DNA of 64,000 bases from Ferroplasma acidarmanus Fer1. Its GTDB lineage: Archaea; Thermoplasmatota; Thermoplasmata; Thermoplasmatales; Thermoplasmataceae. The position numbers and the translations under genes are program-made. The notes beneath the pieces are model-generated. The model had not been told where the DNA came from and made no database searches. It was given only the letters and a program-made list of their open reading frames with translations. The DNA lies in the NCBI RefSeq assembly GCF_000152265.2, contig NC_021592.1:248001-312000 (forward strand), given 5' to 3'. Positions 18,245 through 27,720 of the stretch are shown in pieces (the first letter of the stretch is position 1; every line of letters starts with the position of its first letter).

Positions 18245-18258
18245 TCTAACATGTTAGA
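18245..18258. promoter_or_regulatory. 14-bp perfect palindrome upstream of the 17905-18210 gene
   Basis: TCTAACATGTTAGA reads the same on both strands and lies about 35 bases upstream of the start of the small minus-strand gene, beside a TATA-like stretch (TTATATTTAAG on the plus strand). Symmetry and position suggest a dimeric regulator site; this is unproven. Confidence 0.35.
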
Positions 18259-18501
18259 TACGTGCCCGCATTTATATATGAAAATGAAGCCTCATTGCCG
18301 GTTGCAATATTAAATTCACGACCAATCCTGCCCGATCGACTATGTTGAAAATGCTTCAAATGGCTATGCCACATAAATTAAACTTGCTATTTCCGAATCC
18401 CCAATGATCAGCTTTATTTGTGGTTCCTGGATAAATTTTCCACTTTTCCAGCAATATATGCACAATAATTATTAAATATTATATGGGTATATTATGGCAT
18501 T

Positions 18502-19311
18502 ATGATTTTGGTTACAAATGATGATGGTTTTAATGCTGCTGGCATAAAGCAGCTTTATAAAAACGCATCCATGGTGGATGATGCCGTAATGGTTGCACCG
18601 GATAGCATGAGAAGCGCTTCTGGAATGAGTATAACATTTACAAGGCCTATGAGAATACAATCACTGGAAACATATGGAATTAATGGATACTGTGTATCAG
18701 GCTATCCTGCTGACACAATCACGGTAGCACAGAATATTATATTAAAGGGCAAAAAGATAGATCTGGTAGCAAGCGGGATTAATATAGGCTCTAACATATC
18801 ACTCAGATCAATATATGCCAGTGGAACTATATCTGCTGCAATTGCGGCTGCATTAAAGGGAATAAAGTCCATCGCATTTTCAATGGTTACTGACCAGATA
18901 AATGGTAATGAAGGACCTGATTTTTCAAAGGCTGGAATGTATTCAAGATATATTATAGAAGAATTTAAAAAATCTGGATTTCCTGAAAACGCAGATATAC
19001 TTAATATTAATTTTCCTGCACAGATTACAGATGAGACAGAAATCAAGGTTGTCCCCATGGCCGAAAATGTTTTCCATGATTATCTTGAGCATAATGTGGA
19101 CCCCAATGGAAAGGATTACTACTGGCTGGGAAATACCGTAGAAAAAACGCAGGACAGGAATACAGATTACTACGTATTGATGGAGGAAAATAATATTTCC
19201 GTAACTCCTCTCTCTGTGTATGGGCACACTGTAAAAAATTATGAGCCTACAAGGAAATTTTTCGCTGGGATAACAAAAAAGATAATTGAAAATGAAGATA
19301 GCATGTTATAA
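18502..19311 (+). CDS. surE: 5'-nucleotidase SurE
   Basis: A 269-residue SurE-type phosphatase that removes phosphate from nucleoside monophosphates. TNDDGF at residues 5-10 supplies the metal-binding aspartates. SRRSASG-like MRSASGMS near 36-43 and ASGINIGSN near 90-98 (asparagine ligand) are the other family motifs. The C-terminal dimerisation arm is present. It has its own promoter-like region and sits alone between a divergent small gene and an ABC operon. Confidence 0.92.
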   Translation: MILVTNDDGFNAAGIKQLYKNASMVDDAVMVAPDSMRSASGMSITFTRPMRIQSLETYGINGYCVSGYPADTITVAQNIILKGKKIDLVASGINIGSNISLRSIYASGTISAAIAAALKGIKSIAFSMVTDQINGNEGPDFSKAGMYSRYIIEEFKKSGFPENADILNINFPAQITDETEIKVVPMAENVFHDYLEHNVDPNGKDYYWLGNTVEKTQDRNTDYYVLMEENNISVTPLSVYGHTVKNYEPTRKFFAGITKKIIENEDSML

Positions 19312-19416
19312 ATTTTAATAATAGAGCCTGATAGTTGAATTTCTGCCCATGATTGCTGTATAACAGGTCACCCTACGAAATGCAATATATTATATTATTC
19401 ATGTTAATAGCCCAGG

Positions 19417-20256
19417 ATGATTCAAATCCGGGAGCTTGAAAAAGAATATGGCAAACACCAGAGAGCCCTCGATCATATAACCCAGGATCTGGATAGTGGA
19501 ATAGTATCAATCATTGGCAAAAATGGAGCAGGGAAAACAACTCTTTTGAGAATATTATCCACACAGCTGAAATCATCATCCGGTGATGCATTCATCGACG
19601 GGCTCAGTATTAATAAAGATATTAAAGAAATCAGAAATAAAATAGTAAGCATTCCACAGGAAGCGTCTCCTATAGGAATACTTACAGCATATGAGCAGGT
19701 TTTTTTATATCTTACAGGGAAGGGATTTTCTTTCCATTCAGCCAGGCAGGAATCCAGAATGGCCTTGAAGGTTGTTGGATTGGGAGATAAGATGGATGTC
19801 CCAACTGATATACTCTCCGGAGGCATGAAGAGAAAAATGTTTGTTGCTATGGCACTGGGATGCAATGCTGAAACTGTATTTTTAGATGAACCCACAACCG
19901 GGCTTGACCCCTTATCCAGAATGGAAACATGGGGTGCAATAAAGGAGCTTACAGGAAATGTTGTTCTTACGACACATTATATGGAAGAGGCTACAGAGTT
20001 ATCCAGGAAAATATACATGATGGACTCGGGAAAATTCATCGGGTCAGGAACTGCAGATGAACTCCTCTATGATTTAAGGGGTAAAGTCAGGATAGAATCT
20101 AAGGAGCAGATGCAGGGGTCCTATAGAATTGGAAATATATATGTAAAATATGTGGATAAATCGGATTTAGACAGATACGAAAATCTTTATTATTCGATTA
20201 AGCAGATATCAATAGAGGATTTATTTATAATAAGGGGGGTTGACCTTGAATCTTAG
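19417..20256 (+). CDS. ABC transporter ATP-binding protein
   Basis: A 279-residue ATPase of the DrrA/CcmA-type export family. Walker A GKNGAGKTT is near residues 34-42, the signature LSGGMKRK near 132-139, Walker B TVFLDEP near 152-158 and the switch histidine TTHYMEEA near 187-194. It overlaps the permease gene that follows, so the two form a simple exporter. Substrate classes for this family include lipids, drugs and polysaccharides; nothing here narrows the choice. Confidence 0.9.
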   Translation: MIQIRELEKEYGKHQRALDHITQDLDSGIVSIIGKNGAGKTTLLRILSTQLKSSSGDAFIDGLSINKDIKEIRNKIVSIPQEASPIGILTAYEQVFLYLTGKGFSFHSARQESRMALKVVGLGDKMDVPTDILSGGMKRKMFVAMALGCNAETVFLDEPTTGLDPLSRMETWGAIKELTGNVVLTTHYMEEATELSRKIYMMDSGKFIGSGTADELLYDLRGKVRIESKEQMQGSYRIGNIYVKYVDKSDLDRYENLYYSIKQISIEDLFIIRGVDLES

Positions 20257-20968
20257 ATTTATACTGTCAATGGCATGGTATTATGGAATCAAAACTATTT
20301 TCAGGGGCCCTTCCTATTTGATTGCTTCACTGGCAACACCTTTAACCTTGCTCTTTCTTGTATTTGTATTGAGCCATGGGGCCCTGGTTAAATTTGCTAT
20401 TGTCGGAGGGTTGATTGCATTTGTTGGTTCTGTAGGCCTTTCCGGTGCTGGAGATTCAGCCTTTTTCAGGCTTCAATTGAGAATCCAGGATCTGTATGTT
20501 CCGAGCAAAGTTTCTCCATTTGATTATATGGCTGCCTTCACACTGAGCTATCTGGTTTTTTCTGTACCTGGAATAATACTGTATATTTATCTCGGGCTCT
20601 CTTACCATCTTTTCAACCTGTACGATTCTTCAATGATGCTGCTGGTTATGGTTTTATTGATAATATCTACCACATCTATATCCTTTATAATATCAGGTTC
20701 TATTAAACATTTAAGGAATATATGGGGCATAACCGGTATATTGACCATCATCACAAGCATATTGCCACCAACATTCTATCCATACAGTTATGTTCCAAAG
20801 TCATTTTTATACATTATAGCACTTTCGCCTACAACGCCAGCAGCGGTCATTGCCCAGGGTGCATTCGGGCTTTCAGTTCCTATGGATTCCATGTTTTACA
20901 TAATGATAATTGAAACGGTGATCTATACTATACTTGCCAGAATACTTGTCCGATGGAGGGAAAACTAA
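20246..20968 (+). CDS. ABC-2 type permease
   Basis: A 240-residue protein with six hydrophobic segments, the layout of ABC-2 permeases. I chose the TTG at 20246 because AAGGGGGG (20232-20239), a good Shine-Dalgarno match, lies six bases before it. A TTG at 20240 directly abuts that sequence and is less likely. It overlaps the ATPase gene by 11 bases, and the products should form one exporter. No soluble domain large enough to bind a substrate is visible. Confidence 0.82.
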   Translation: MNLRFILSMAWYYGIKTIFRGPSYLIASLATPLTLLFLVFVLSHGALVKFAIVGGLIAFVGSVGLSGAGDSAFFRLQLRIQDLYVPSKVSPFDYMAAFTLSYLVFSVPGIILYIYLGLSYHLFNLYDSSMMLLVMVLLIISTTSISFIISGSIKHLRNIWGITGILTIITSILPPTFYPYSYVPKSFLYIIALSPTTPAAVIAQGAFGLSVPMDSMFYIMIIETVIYTILARILVRWREN

Positions 20969-21013
20969 TAACCCGGATATTTATACATTTTTTGGATCAA
21001 AGCATTAAGAAAT

Positions 21014-21024
21014 GCTTATATACT
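21014..21024 (+). promoter_or_regulatory. TATA-box promoter for moaA
   Basis: GCTTATATACT lies with its centre about 27 bases upstream of the moaA ATG at 21046. This is the spacing expected for a leaderless archaeal transcript and supports that start. Confidence 0.55.
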
Positions 21025-21045
21025 TTTCAGGCAATATGAAATTAT

Positions 21046-21993
21046 ATGTTAAACAGTGTGCATTCAGGGCTGCTTTATGATAACTTTGGCAGGCCAGTAA
21101 ATAGTATGAGAATCCAGTTAAATGCCATATGCAATTTTCACTGTATATTCTGCCACATGGAAGGAACAGAAAGGAGCATGCAATATATGACTCCGGAACA
21201 GATTGAAAATGTTGTAGCTGTAGCAGCAAGCCATGGTGTAAACAAAATTAAATTTACAGGGGGCGAACCGCTTTTAAGGGAAGACATACTGGAAATTGTC
21301 AGGAGGACCAGAAAGCATATTACCGGAAATATTTCATTAACAACCAATGGAGTGGAACTTCCTAAACTGGCAAAGGGACTTAAAGAGGCGGGGCTGGATA
21401 GGGTAAATATATCTATGCATGCAATAGATGAGTACAATTTCCATTTTATAACAGACACAAAGAAAAACTTTCTTCCCATAGTAAAACAGGGAATACAGGC
21501 TGCCAGGGATGCGGGTCTTGGGCCTATAAAAATTAATTTTGTGCTTATGAAAAATATCAATGAGGATCAGGTTGATGGAATGATAAAATTCTGTGCTGAA
21601 AATGATTCTACCCTGCAGTTAATAGAATTCGAGGCTAACAGGGAAAAGGAGCATAGTGAGGAGTATCTTAAATATCACGTTCCACTTGAGCCCATAGAAA
21701 GGAGAATACAGAAACAGGCTATGGATGTGGAGCACAATCCATTGCATAACAGGGAGAGATACACAGTTAAAACCGATTATGGAGAAGTAAAGATAGAATT
21801 TGTAAAACCCATGCGAAATAAAGATTTCTGCAAACATTGCACCAGATTGAGGCTCACGGCTGATGGCCAGTTCAAGACCTGCTTATTAAGGGAAAATGAT
21901 TATTTCGACATAAAAGATATGCTCGGTGATGAAAGTGAAATTGATAGCATGTACAGGAAAGCTGTAGAGGCAAGGGTGCCATACTGGAGGTAA
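21046..21993 (+). CDS. moaA: GTP 3',8-cyclase MoaA
   Basis: Radical-SAM enzyme that starts molybdenum-cofactor synthesis by rearranging GTP. The SAM-cluster cysteines are C29, C33 and C36 (CNFHCIFC). The second, substrate-binding cluster uses C262, C265 and C279 (FCKHCTRLRL ... KTC). TGGEPLL near 71-77 is the usual GGE motif. The protein is 315 residues and ends in PYWR, without the C-terminal double glycine seen in many bacterial MoaA proteins. moaD follows after three bases with a strong ribosome site, so the two are co-transcribed. Confidence 0.93.
   Translation: MLNSVHSGLLYDNFGRPVNSMRIQLNAICNFHCIFCHMEGTERSMQYMTPEQIENVVAVAASHGVNKIKFTGGEPLLREDILEIVRRTRKHITGNISLTTNGVELPKLAKGLKEAGLDRVNISMHAIDEYNFHFITDTKKNFLPIVKQGIQAARDAGLGPIKINFVLMKNINEDQVDGMIKFCAENDSTLQLIEFEANREKEHSEEYLKYHVPLEPIERRIQKQAMDVEHNPLHNRERYTVKTDYGEVKIEFVKPMRNKDFCKHCTRLRLTADGQFKTCLLRENDYFDIKDMLGDESEIDSMYRKAVEARVPYWR
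21986..21991 (+). promoter_or_regulatory. Shine-Dalgarno site for moaD
   Basis: GGAGGT lies inside the last codons of moaA, five bases before the moaD ATG at 21997. Internal operon genes here appear to use Shine-Dalgarno sites, whereas first genes are leaderless. Confidence 0.6.
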
Positions 21994-21996
21994 TAG

Positions 21997-22233
21997 ATGA
22001 AGATAGTAGTTCTTTATTTTGCCCATGTGAGAGATATAACCGGGTTGCCGCAGGAAGTTTTTGACCTTGAGACAGGCAACATGGATCTGTTAAGGGAAAA
22101 GATTTTCAGCAAATATCCACAGTTGAGAGCCATTAATAATTTGCTCATATCAGTAAATAATGAATATTATTCCGGGCTCCCGCTCAATGAAAATGACAGG
22201 GTTGCATTTTTCCCCCCTGTAAGCGGTGGGTAA
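21997..22233 (+). CDS. moaD: Molybdopterin synthase sulfur-carrier subunit MoaD
   Basis: A 78-residue ubiquitin-like protein ending in FFPPVSGG, the C-terminal Gly-Gly that is adenylated and thiocarboxylated. It starts MKIVVLYFAHVRDITG as in MoaD proteins. It would supply sulfur to MoaE (encoded at 5452) and could also serve other sulfur-transfer reactions. It sits three bases after moaA and convergent with the gamma-glutamyltransferase gene. Confidence 0.9.
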   Translation: MKIVVLYFAHVRDITGLPQEVFDLETGNMDLLREKIFSKYPQLRAINNLLISVNNEYYSGLPLNENDRVAFFPPVSGG

Positions 22234-22248
22234 CCCTGATTTACAAAA

Positions 22249-23700
22249 TTATTTAAAGTATTTTTCCTTCATATAATGTAGTAGCCCATCGCCCCTGGGA
22301 TCAACACCAGCTTCTGAATCAGAATCAATTAATATTCCCTGGGCATGGCCCATCATATCGTTAAGGTCATCAACCGGTTCATAGTGGTTAAGCCTCAATG
22401 TACTTTCATAATAAACCTTTGAATCACCGTAAATAGATGCTGGATATGCAAATCTAGGGTAAGCTATAGCATCCGGCATATTGCTTCCGAGGTCAATGAC
22501 CCTTGAAAGTATCTGAACATTGACCTGTGGCTGGACATCACCTCCCATGGTTCCTAAAATTACATCCTTTTTTCCAGAGGCAAGAATGCTCATAAGTGTG
22601 TGGAATGTTTTTTTGCCCGGTTTCAGGCTATTTTTATTTTCACTGTCAAGGGAAAAATAACTGCCCCTGTTGTTCATATTTATGCCAGTTCCCTTAATGC
22701 TATGCCCTGAACCGAAGCCCATATAATTGCTCTGTATAGCACTAATCTCTATTTCACCATCGAAAATTGAATATGCAGTTGTATCGGAAAGATTGGATTT
22801 CTGATTTCCTGGTTGATCATTATCCGGTTTCATGTCATCTATGTTTTCCGGTAATTTCACGCCATCGTATACGTACTTCCTGCGAATATTGTACGCGTCA
22901 TGCATGGTTTTTATCAAAGTATCGTAATATTCCTGGTGCTCCATGCCCGCAAGATCATAGGCATTCAGGTCTCTTAGCCATACAGATGCTGTCAATCCCT
23001 GGCTAACAGGTGGATTTGTATAAACATTATACCCCCTGTAATTCACCTTTACCGGTTCTGTGATAGAGGCTTTGTAATCTAAAAGGTCTTTTTTTGTGAT
23101 AAGTCCGCCCTTTTCCTTCATATCGGCCTCTATTTTATCAGCAATGTTACCGTTATAAAATGAATCTAACCCTTCCGTTACCAATGTTTCAAGAGTATTG
23201 CCAAGGCTTTTCTGTACAAGCCATGAGTCAGTGCCCTTATAAATATTATTAAAATCTTCATCGCCGCCTTCGAACCGGTTAATTGCCCTTACAAGTTTTC
23301 TGCTTGGTTCGAAGCCATCCTTTGCGAACTGTATTGCCCTCTTAAAATTTTCACCTATGCCCATCGTGGATTTTTCCGCAGCAATTTTCCATGAAGCTAC
23401 AAGTCCGGGAATTGAAAATGACGAGAGGCTGCCTCTTTTTGGTATCTCCTGATAGCCATTTCTGGAATAAAAATCGATGCTCGCTGCGGATGCTGCATAC
23501 CCGCTTGCATTGATGCAGTAATATCCATTATCCTTTATTGTGGCAAATAAATCCCCTCCAAGCCCGTTAAAATGGGGCTGGACGACAACGAGGGCAGATG
23601 ATGAAGCAAGCATGGCGTCGTAGGCATTGCCTCCCCTTTCCAGTGCTTCCATTCCCGCCATTGTGCTCAACGGGTGGCTTGTGGCAACATTATATTTCAT
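22249..23700 (-). CDS. ggt: Gamma-glutamyltransferase family protein
   Basis: A 483-residue Ntn-hydrolase of the GGT family. The precursor is cut before the catalytic threonine, here expected in DTTAYS at about residues 306-311, giving large and small subunits. PHFNGLGGDLF near 42-52 and GTMGGDVQPQVNVQ in the small subunit are the substrate-binding glycine motifs. No signal peptide is present: the protein starts directly with the catalytic fold, so it is probably cytoplasmic, as in other Thermoplasmatales. Transfer or hydrolysis of gamma-glutamyl groups is the family activity; the natural substrate is unknown because these archaea do not generally make glutathione. Confidence 0.87.
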   Translation of the reverse strand: MKYNVATSHPLSTMAGMEALERGGNAYDAMLASSSALVVVQPHFNGLGGDLFATIKDNGYYCINASGYAASAASIDFYSRNGYQEIPKRGSLSSFSIPGLVASWKIAAEKSTMGIGENFKRAIQFAKDGFEPSRKLVRAINRFEGGDEDFNNIYKGTDSWLVQKSLGNTLETLVTEGLDSFYNGNIADKIEADMKEKGGLITKKDLLDYKASITEPVKVNYRGYNVYTNPPVSQGLTASVWLRDLNAYDLAGMEHQEYYDTLIKTMHDAYNIRRKYVYDGVKLPENIDDMKPDNDQPGNQKSNLSDTTAYSIFDGEIEISAIQSNYMGFGSGHSIKGTGINMNNRGSYFSLDSENKNSLKPGKKTFHTLMSILASGKKDVILGTMGGDVQPQVNVQILSRVIDLGSNMPDAIAYPRFAYPASIYGDSKVYYESTLRLNHYEPVDDLNDMMGHAQGILIDSDSEAGVDPRGDGLLHYMKEKYFK

Positions 23701-23720
23701 AGTGCAAATATTTATTCAAA

Positions 23721-23730
23721 CTATATAAAT
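23721..23730 (-). promoter_or_regulatory. TATA-box promoter for the gamma-glutamyltransferase gene
   Basis: On the minus strand ATTTATATAG lies about 25 bases upstream of the ATG at 23700, supporting that start and a leaderless message. Confidence 0.5.
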
Positions 23731-23800
23731 AATTTCAATAAGGTTCCATACGTTAAAGTTAAAATTCAGAACTTTTTATCGCTATAAGTAAATATAAACA

Positions 23801-23810
23801 CTTATATATC
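23801..23810 (+). promoter_or_regulatory. TATA-box promoter for the DUF4382-like gene
   Basis: CTTATATATC is centred about 25 bases upstream of the ATG at 23830. Confidence 0.5.
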
Positions 23811-23829
23811 TAAATTTCACTTTAAGCTT

Positions 23830-24396
23830 ATGAAATCAAAAAAATTGATGGCAGTAATAGTGGCAATTATAATAATTGCAGTGATAGCAGGCGGTAGCTA
23901 CTACGCTTATCATTATGAAACCACCGGAACTATGAAAGTAAGTGCAGCTGATACCTCTACAGGTCTTACAGGAGTTATGGATGTAAATGTTACATTCAGT
24001 TCAATTGCATTGCACTCTGTTAATGCATCCTCAAACTCAACAGGATGGACGAACTACTCACTACATGATAAGACTGTAAATATACTGAATTTAAATGCAA
24101 GCAACGCAGCGTTTCTGTCTAACCTGTCTGTACATGCTGGCTCGTATAATAAGATGAAGATATACATCAAAAGTGTAACTGTATACATAAATTCATCATT
24201 ACAGGGTATATATAGCTTAAACTCAACAGTTAGCTTGCATCTGGCACATAATTTTGCCACTATAGTTCTTGTACATCCAGTGACAGTATCTGCACATTCA
24301 ACTACAAGCATAGTAACAGATCTTGCCCTGGCCAATAACATACATCTATCAACCAAAACATTTAATATAAGCGCAACAGTAGATGTTGTTTCTTAA
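23830..24396 (+). CDS. Exported DUF4382-like protein
   Basis: A 188-residue protein with a hydrophobic N-terminal anchor or signal (about residues 5-27) and a serine/threonine/asparagine-rich external domain. The pattern TFSSIALHSV ... GWTNYSL ... TVNILNL ... AGSYNKMKIYI matches DUF4382, a beta-sandwich family found in secreted prokaryotic proteins. Many NxS/T sites are compatible with surface N-glycosylation in an acidophilic archaeon. No enzymatic motif is seen. It is monocistronic with its own TATA box. Confidence 0.65.
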   Translation: MKSKKLMAVIVAIIIIAVIAGGSYYAYHYETTGTMKVSAADTSTGLTGVMDVNVTFSSIALHSVNASSNSTGWTNYSLHDKTVNILNLNASNAAFLSNLSVHAGSYNKMKIYIKSVTVYINSSLQGIYSLNSTVSLHLAHNFATIVLVHPVTVSAHSTTSIVTDLALANNIHLSTKTFNISATVDVVS

Positions 24397-24463
24397 TTTT
24401 TATAAATTTTTCATTTCATTGGAATACACAAAAACTTTATTTTAATTATTTACTTCTGAAAAG

Positions 24464-26107
24464 ATGAATCCTTTTGAAAAAGCAAATATAGGTGGAGCAG
24501 AAATTAAAAACAGATTTGTCATGGCACCCATGATTTCTAACCTTTGCAATCCAGATGGAACTACAAATGAAAATCATATTAGATACCTGGAGGAAAGGGC
24601 CCGTGGTGGCTTCGGGCTAATAATCACTGAATACGCTTATGTAGATGACTCTAATGGAAAAGGCTCGCCAAACGAAATGGGAATATTTTCCAGGTCACAG
24701 TTGCCAAAACTGTCAAGATTAACGGAAAGAATACATTCAGCAGGTTCAAAAATATTTGTCCAGCTTGTACATTCCGGAGGAAAGGCAAATCCCCATTATA
24801 ACACCGGTAAAATATTCGCTCCTTCCAGCGTTGATTATATCGGAAGTATACCTGAAGAAATGACAAAAGATGATATCAAAAAAGTGGAGGAGAAGTTTGT
24901 AAACGCTGCTGAACTTGCATACCGGGCCGGATTTGATGGAATAGAACTCCATGGTGCGCACGGGTACCTTCTTCAGGAATTTATTTCACCGGCACTGAAT
25001 AAAAGGACTGATGAATATGGCGGTTCTGTAGAAAACAGAATAAGGATATTAAATGAGATTTCTAGTGCTATAAAATCAAAACTCAATATGCCTTTAGGAA
25101 TCAGGCTAAGCCTCTATGAGGATGACGAGGGTGGATACGATGCTGATTATGGGATAGATGTGGCATCAAGGCTGGAAAATATGGACTATGTACATTTTTC
25201 TTCCGGGAGGTTTGCCCCACCGGGATCCTCTGCCTCTTTCTACTATGACAACGTGCATATAGGTGCAAAGCTTAAGAAAAAACTTGATAAAAATACAATG
25301 CTTGTAGGTTCCATAAGATCTATGGAAGATATAGAAAAAGCTTTAACAGTTTCTGATTTTGTTGTACTGGGCAGGCAGGCTCTTGCAGATCCATACACAC
25401 CTGTAAAAATTAAGATGAAAATGCCATACAGGGTATGCATAAGGTGCAACCAGGCATGCAGAAATCTGGCCAACGCGGAAGTTCGATGCACTATTAATCC
25501 ATACACAGGAATTGAAGGAACAGTTCACCCTGGCAGGAAATACCATGGTGAAATTGCTATAGTTGGTTCCGGAATAAAGGGATTGGAAGCAGCTTTATAC
25601 TCTGCAAACAAAGGCTTCAAACCTATTATATATGAAGAATCAAGTTTTGGCGGGCAATTCAACGAAATAATTGATAAATACAAAAAACGTGATTTTACGC
25701 CACTGATAGAGTATTACAGGTCAATGCTTGAAAAGTATGGAATAGAAATAAGGCAGGAATCCTCAAATACAGGAATATTTTGCCTTCCTGATAAGGTATA
25801 TCCTGATATTCTGGATGTGGGGGATGTATCAATTGATACGAATATATACAGATATTTCGATGATGCCCTGAGAATAGCTGAAAAAAATAAGGTTATTATG
25901 AGCAATAATTCCCTTAATAGCCTTGAGAGGTCAAGGGTAACCGGGTACCGGAGGCTAGCAGAGAAAGCAGGAATAGAATTCAAAGATATGGATCACTATG
26001 ATTTCAAGTTATATGACAGCAGCCAGTACGATATACTTGAGGCCATGAAAAGCGGTAGAAGGGTTATTGAAAACTATATTCTCGAAAACGAAACAGAATT
26101 CCTGTAA
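24464..26107 (+). CDS. Old-yellow-enzyme family oxidoreductase with truncated C-terminal FAD domain
   Basis: The first 340 residues form an FMN TIM barrel: MAPMISNL near the start, HGAHGYLLQEFISP near 162-175 with active-site histidines, and RTDEYGGSVENR near 180-191. CIRCNQACRNL plus a later cysteine (about 325-341) binds a [4Fe-4S] cluster, as in 2,4-dienoyl-CoA reductase and trimethylamine dehydrogenase. IAIVGSGIKGLEAALYSA near 364-381 starts an FAD domain, but the total length of 547 is about 100 short of the usual 640-680 and no second GxGxxG NAD(P)H-binding loop is seen. The electron donor may therefore be a protein. It is a single gene with its own promoter region, upstream of purE. 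Confidence 0.8.
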   Translation: MNPFEKANIGGAEIKNRFVMAPMISNLCNPDGTTNENHIRYLEERARGGFGLIITEYAYVDDSNGKGSPNEMGIFSRSQLPKLSRLTERIHSAGSKIFVQLVHSGGKANPHYNTGKIFAPSSVDYIGSIPEEMTKDDIKKVEEKFVNAAELAYRAGFDGIELHGAHGYLLQEFISPALNKRTDEYGGSVENRIRILNEISSAIKSKLNMPLGIRLSLYEDDEGGYDADYGIDVASRLENMDYVHFSSGRFAPPGSSASFYYDNVHIGAKLKKKLDKNTMLVGSIRSMEDIEKALTVSDFVVLGRQALADPYTPVKIKMKMPYRVCIRCNQACRNLANAEVRCTINPYTGIEGTVHPGRKYHGEIAIVGSGIKGLEAALYSANKGFKPIIYEESSFGGQFNEIIDKYKKRDFTPLIEYYRSMLEKYGIEIRQESSNTGIFCLPDKVYPDILDVGDVSIDTNIYRYFDDALRIAEKNKVIMSNNSLNSLERSRVTGYRRLAEKAGIEFKDMDHYDFKLYDSSQYDILEAMKSGRRVIENYILENETEFL

Positions 26108-26155
26108 AAATTTAAACCATCTAAATTTTTATTAGTGTCATATTAATGATGAATC

Positions 26156-26623
26156 ATGAAAGTTGCGGTTATAATGGGAAGCAGGTCAGATTTTCCCGTA
26201 ATGCAGGACGCAGTTAATGAGTTAAAAAATTTTGGCATTGAAGTGGAATACAGGATTGTATCCGCACACAGGACGCCGGAATTTATGCTGGAATATGCCC
26301 GTAATGCCATAAATAATAATATAGAGGTTATTATAGCTGGAGCAGGCGGAGCTGCACATTTGCCAGGCATGGTGGCTTCAATGACAACGTTGCCAGTTAT
26401 CGGGGTTCCGGTGCAATCAAAGGCATTGAACGGCATTGATTCTCTTCTCTCAATAGTGCAGATGCCCCCAGGAATTCCTGTAGCTACAGTGTCCATCAAT
26501 GGAGCGAGGAACGCTGCCCTCCTTGCAGTAAGGATTCTTTCAATAAAATATCCTAAAATAAAGGAAATGCTGCAGGCATTTATAGACAACCAGCGGGATA
26601 CAGTTTTAGGTGATAAACTATGA
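26156..26623 (+). CDS. purE: N5-carboxyaminoimidazole ribonucleotide mutase PurE
   Basis: A 155-residue PurE of purine synthesis. [10 protein letters not shown] at about 7-16 binds the phosphate, SAHRTPE near 37-43 carries the catalytic histidine, and [11 protein letters not shown] near 61-71 is the conserved glycine loop. The presence of PurK next to it indicates the class I route through N5-CAIR. The stop overlaps the purK start by four bases. Confidence 0.94.
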   Translation: MKVAVIMGSRSDFPVMQDAVNELKNFGIEVEYRIVSAHRTPEFMLEYARNAINNNIEVIIAGAGGAAHLPGMVASMTTLPVIGVPVQSKALNGIDSLLSIVQMPPGIPVATVSINGARNAALLAVRILSIKYPKIKEMLQAFIDNQRDTVLGDKL

Positions 26624-27699
26624 AAGTTGGAATTATTGGTTCCGGGCAACTCGGATATATGATGATAAACACTATGAGAAGATACCCCATAGAATTTTAT
26701 GTGATAGATGATAATAAAGGCCCATCCGCTTTTATTGCCGATAAATTCTTTGATGTTTCACAGTATAAAGAATTTGTTGATTCCTGTGATTATGTAACCT
26801 ACGAATTCGAACATATCGATAAAAATATACTGGAATATGCAGATAGCAAAGGAAAATTAAGGCCTTCTATTAAGGCGGTTGAGCTTAAACAGGACAGGTC
26901 ACTTGAAAAGAAATACCTGAAAGATCATGGATTTCCCATCGCAGATTACGAATATGCCGAAACTTACAGGGATGCATTCAATAAGGCAAAAAATTTTGGC
27001 AAAGCGGTAATAAAAAGCTGCAAGGGTGGCTATGATGGGAAAAATCAATATTTTATTGACAACAGTTCCAGATTTGAAGGACATCCTGATATTCCGTACG
27101 TGGTGGAAAAATTTATTGATTATGAATATGAAGCTTCTATTATAGCGGTCCGGGATGCAAATGGCAAATTTTACCATTTTGAACCCTCCTTTAATTACAA
27201 CCAGAATGGAATACTAATTTACAATATCTCCCCCATAGGCAACACCATTGAGATGATCGATATTGCGAAAAAACTTATGGATTCCCTGGAATATATAGGT
27301 GTCATGGGAATAGAATATTACGTGGTGGATGGAAAAGTTATAATCAATGAGTACGCTCCGAGGGTACATAACACAGGCCACCATACTTTAACCGGCAGTT
27401 CTATTTCCCAGTTTGAAGAACATATACTGGCTGTTGCTGGAATGAATATAGTCAGGCCCGATCTGTTTGTGCCCTCAGGGATTGTTAACATTATAGGAAC
27501 CGATATTAGAGAGAAGATAGGATCCCTATTAAACCTCGGAAATACAAATATTTACTGGTACCATAAAAATGAGGTGCGGGGAAAGAGAAAAATGGGGCAT
27601 GTAAATGTATATGGCGAATCATACAATGCCGTTGAACAAAAAATAAGAGAAATAATAGAAATACTGTACGGAGATAGACTTGAAGATTTTATTCAATAA
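26620..27699 (+). CDS. purK: N5-carboxyaminoimidazole ribonucleotide synthase PurK
   Basis: A 359-residue ATP-grasp enzyme that carboxylates AIR at the expense of [15 protein letters not shown] at residues 3-14 is the N-terminal nucleotide loop; [13 protein letters not shown] near 130-142 and [16 protein letters not shown] near 249-264 are ATP-grasp and metal-binding motifs. It overlaps purE, and the products act consecutively. PurC, the next enzyme, is encoded at 46140. Confidence 0.93.
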   Translation: MKVGIIGSGQLGYMMINTMRRYPIEFYVIDDNKGPSAFIADKFFDVSQYKEFVDSCDYVTYEFEHIDKNILEYADSKGKLRPSIKAVELKQDRSLEKKYLKDHGFPIADYEYAETYRDAFNKAKNFGKAVIKSCKGGYDGKNQYFIDNSSRFEGHPDIPYVVEKFIDYEYEASIIAVRDANGKFYHFEPSFNYNQNGILIYNISPIGNTIEMIDIAKKLMDSLEYIGVMGIEYYVVDGKVIINEYAPRVHNTGHHTLTGSSISQFEEHILAVAGMNIVRPDLFVPSGIVNIIGTDIREKIGSLLNLGNTNIYWYHKNEVRGKRKMGHVNVYGESYNAVEQKIREIIEILYGDRLEDFIQ

Positions 27700-27720
27700 T
27701 TTCAAGAATAATTTTATTTT

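Noticed and set aside
18300-18475. Minus-strand frame VHILLEKWKIYPGTTNKA and onward as a small gene
   Set aside because: Only about 35 codons, overlapping the surE promoter region, with no recognisable family. It could be a relic but cannot be supported.
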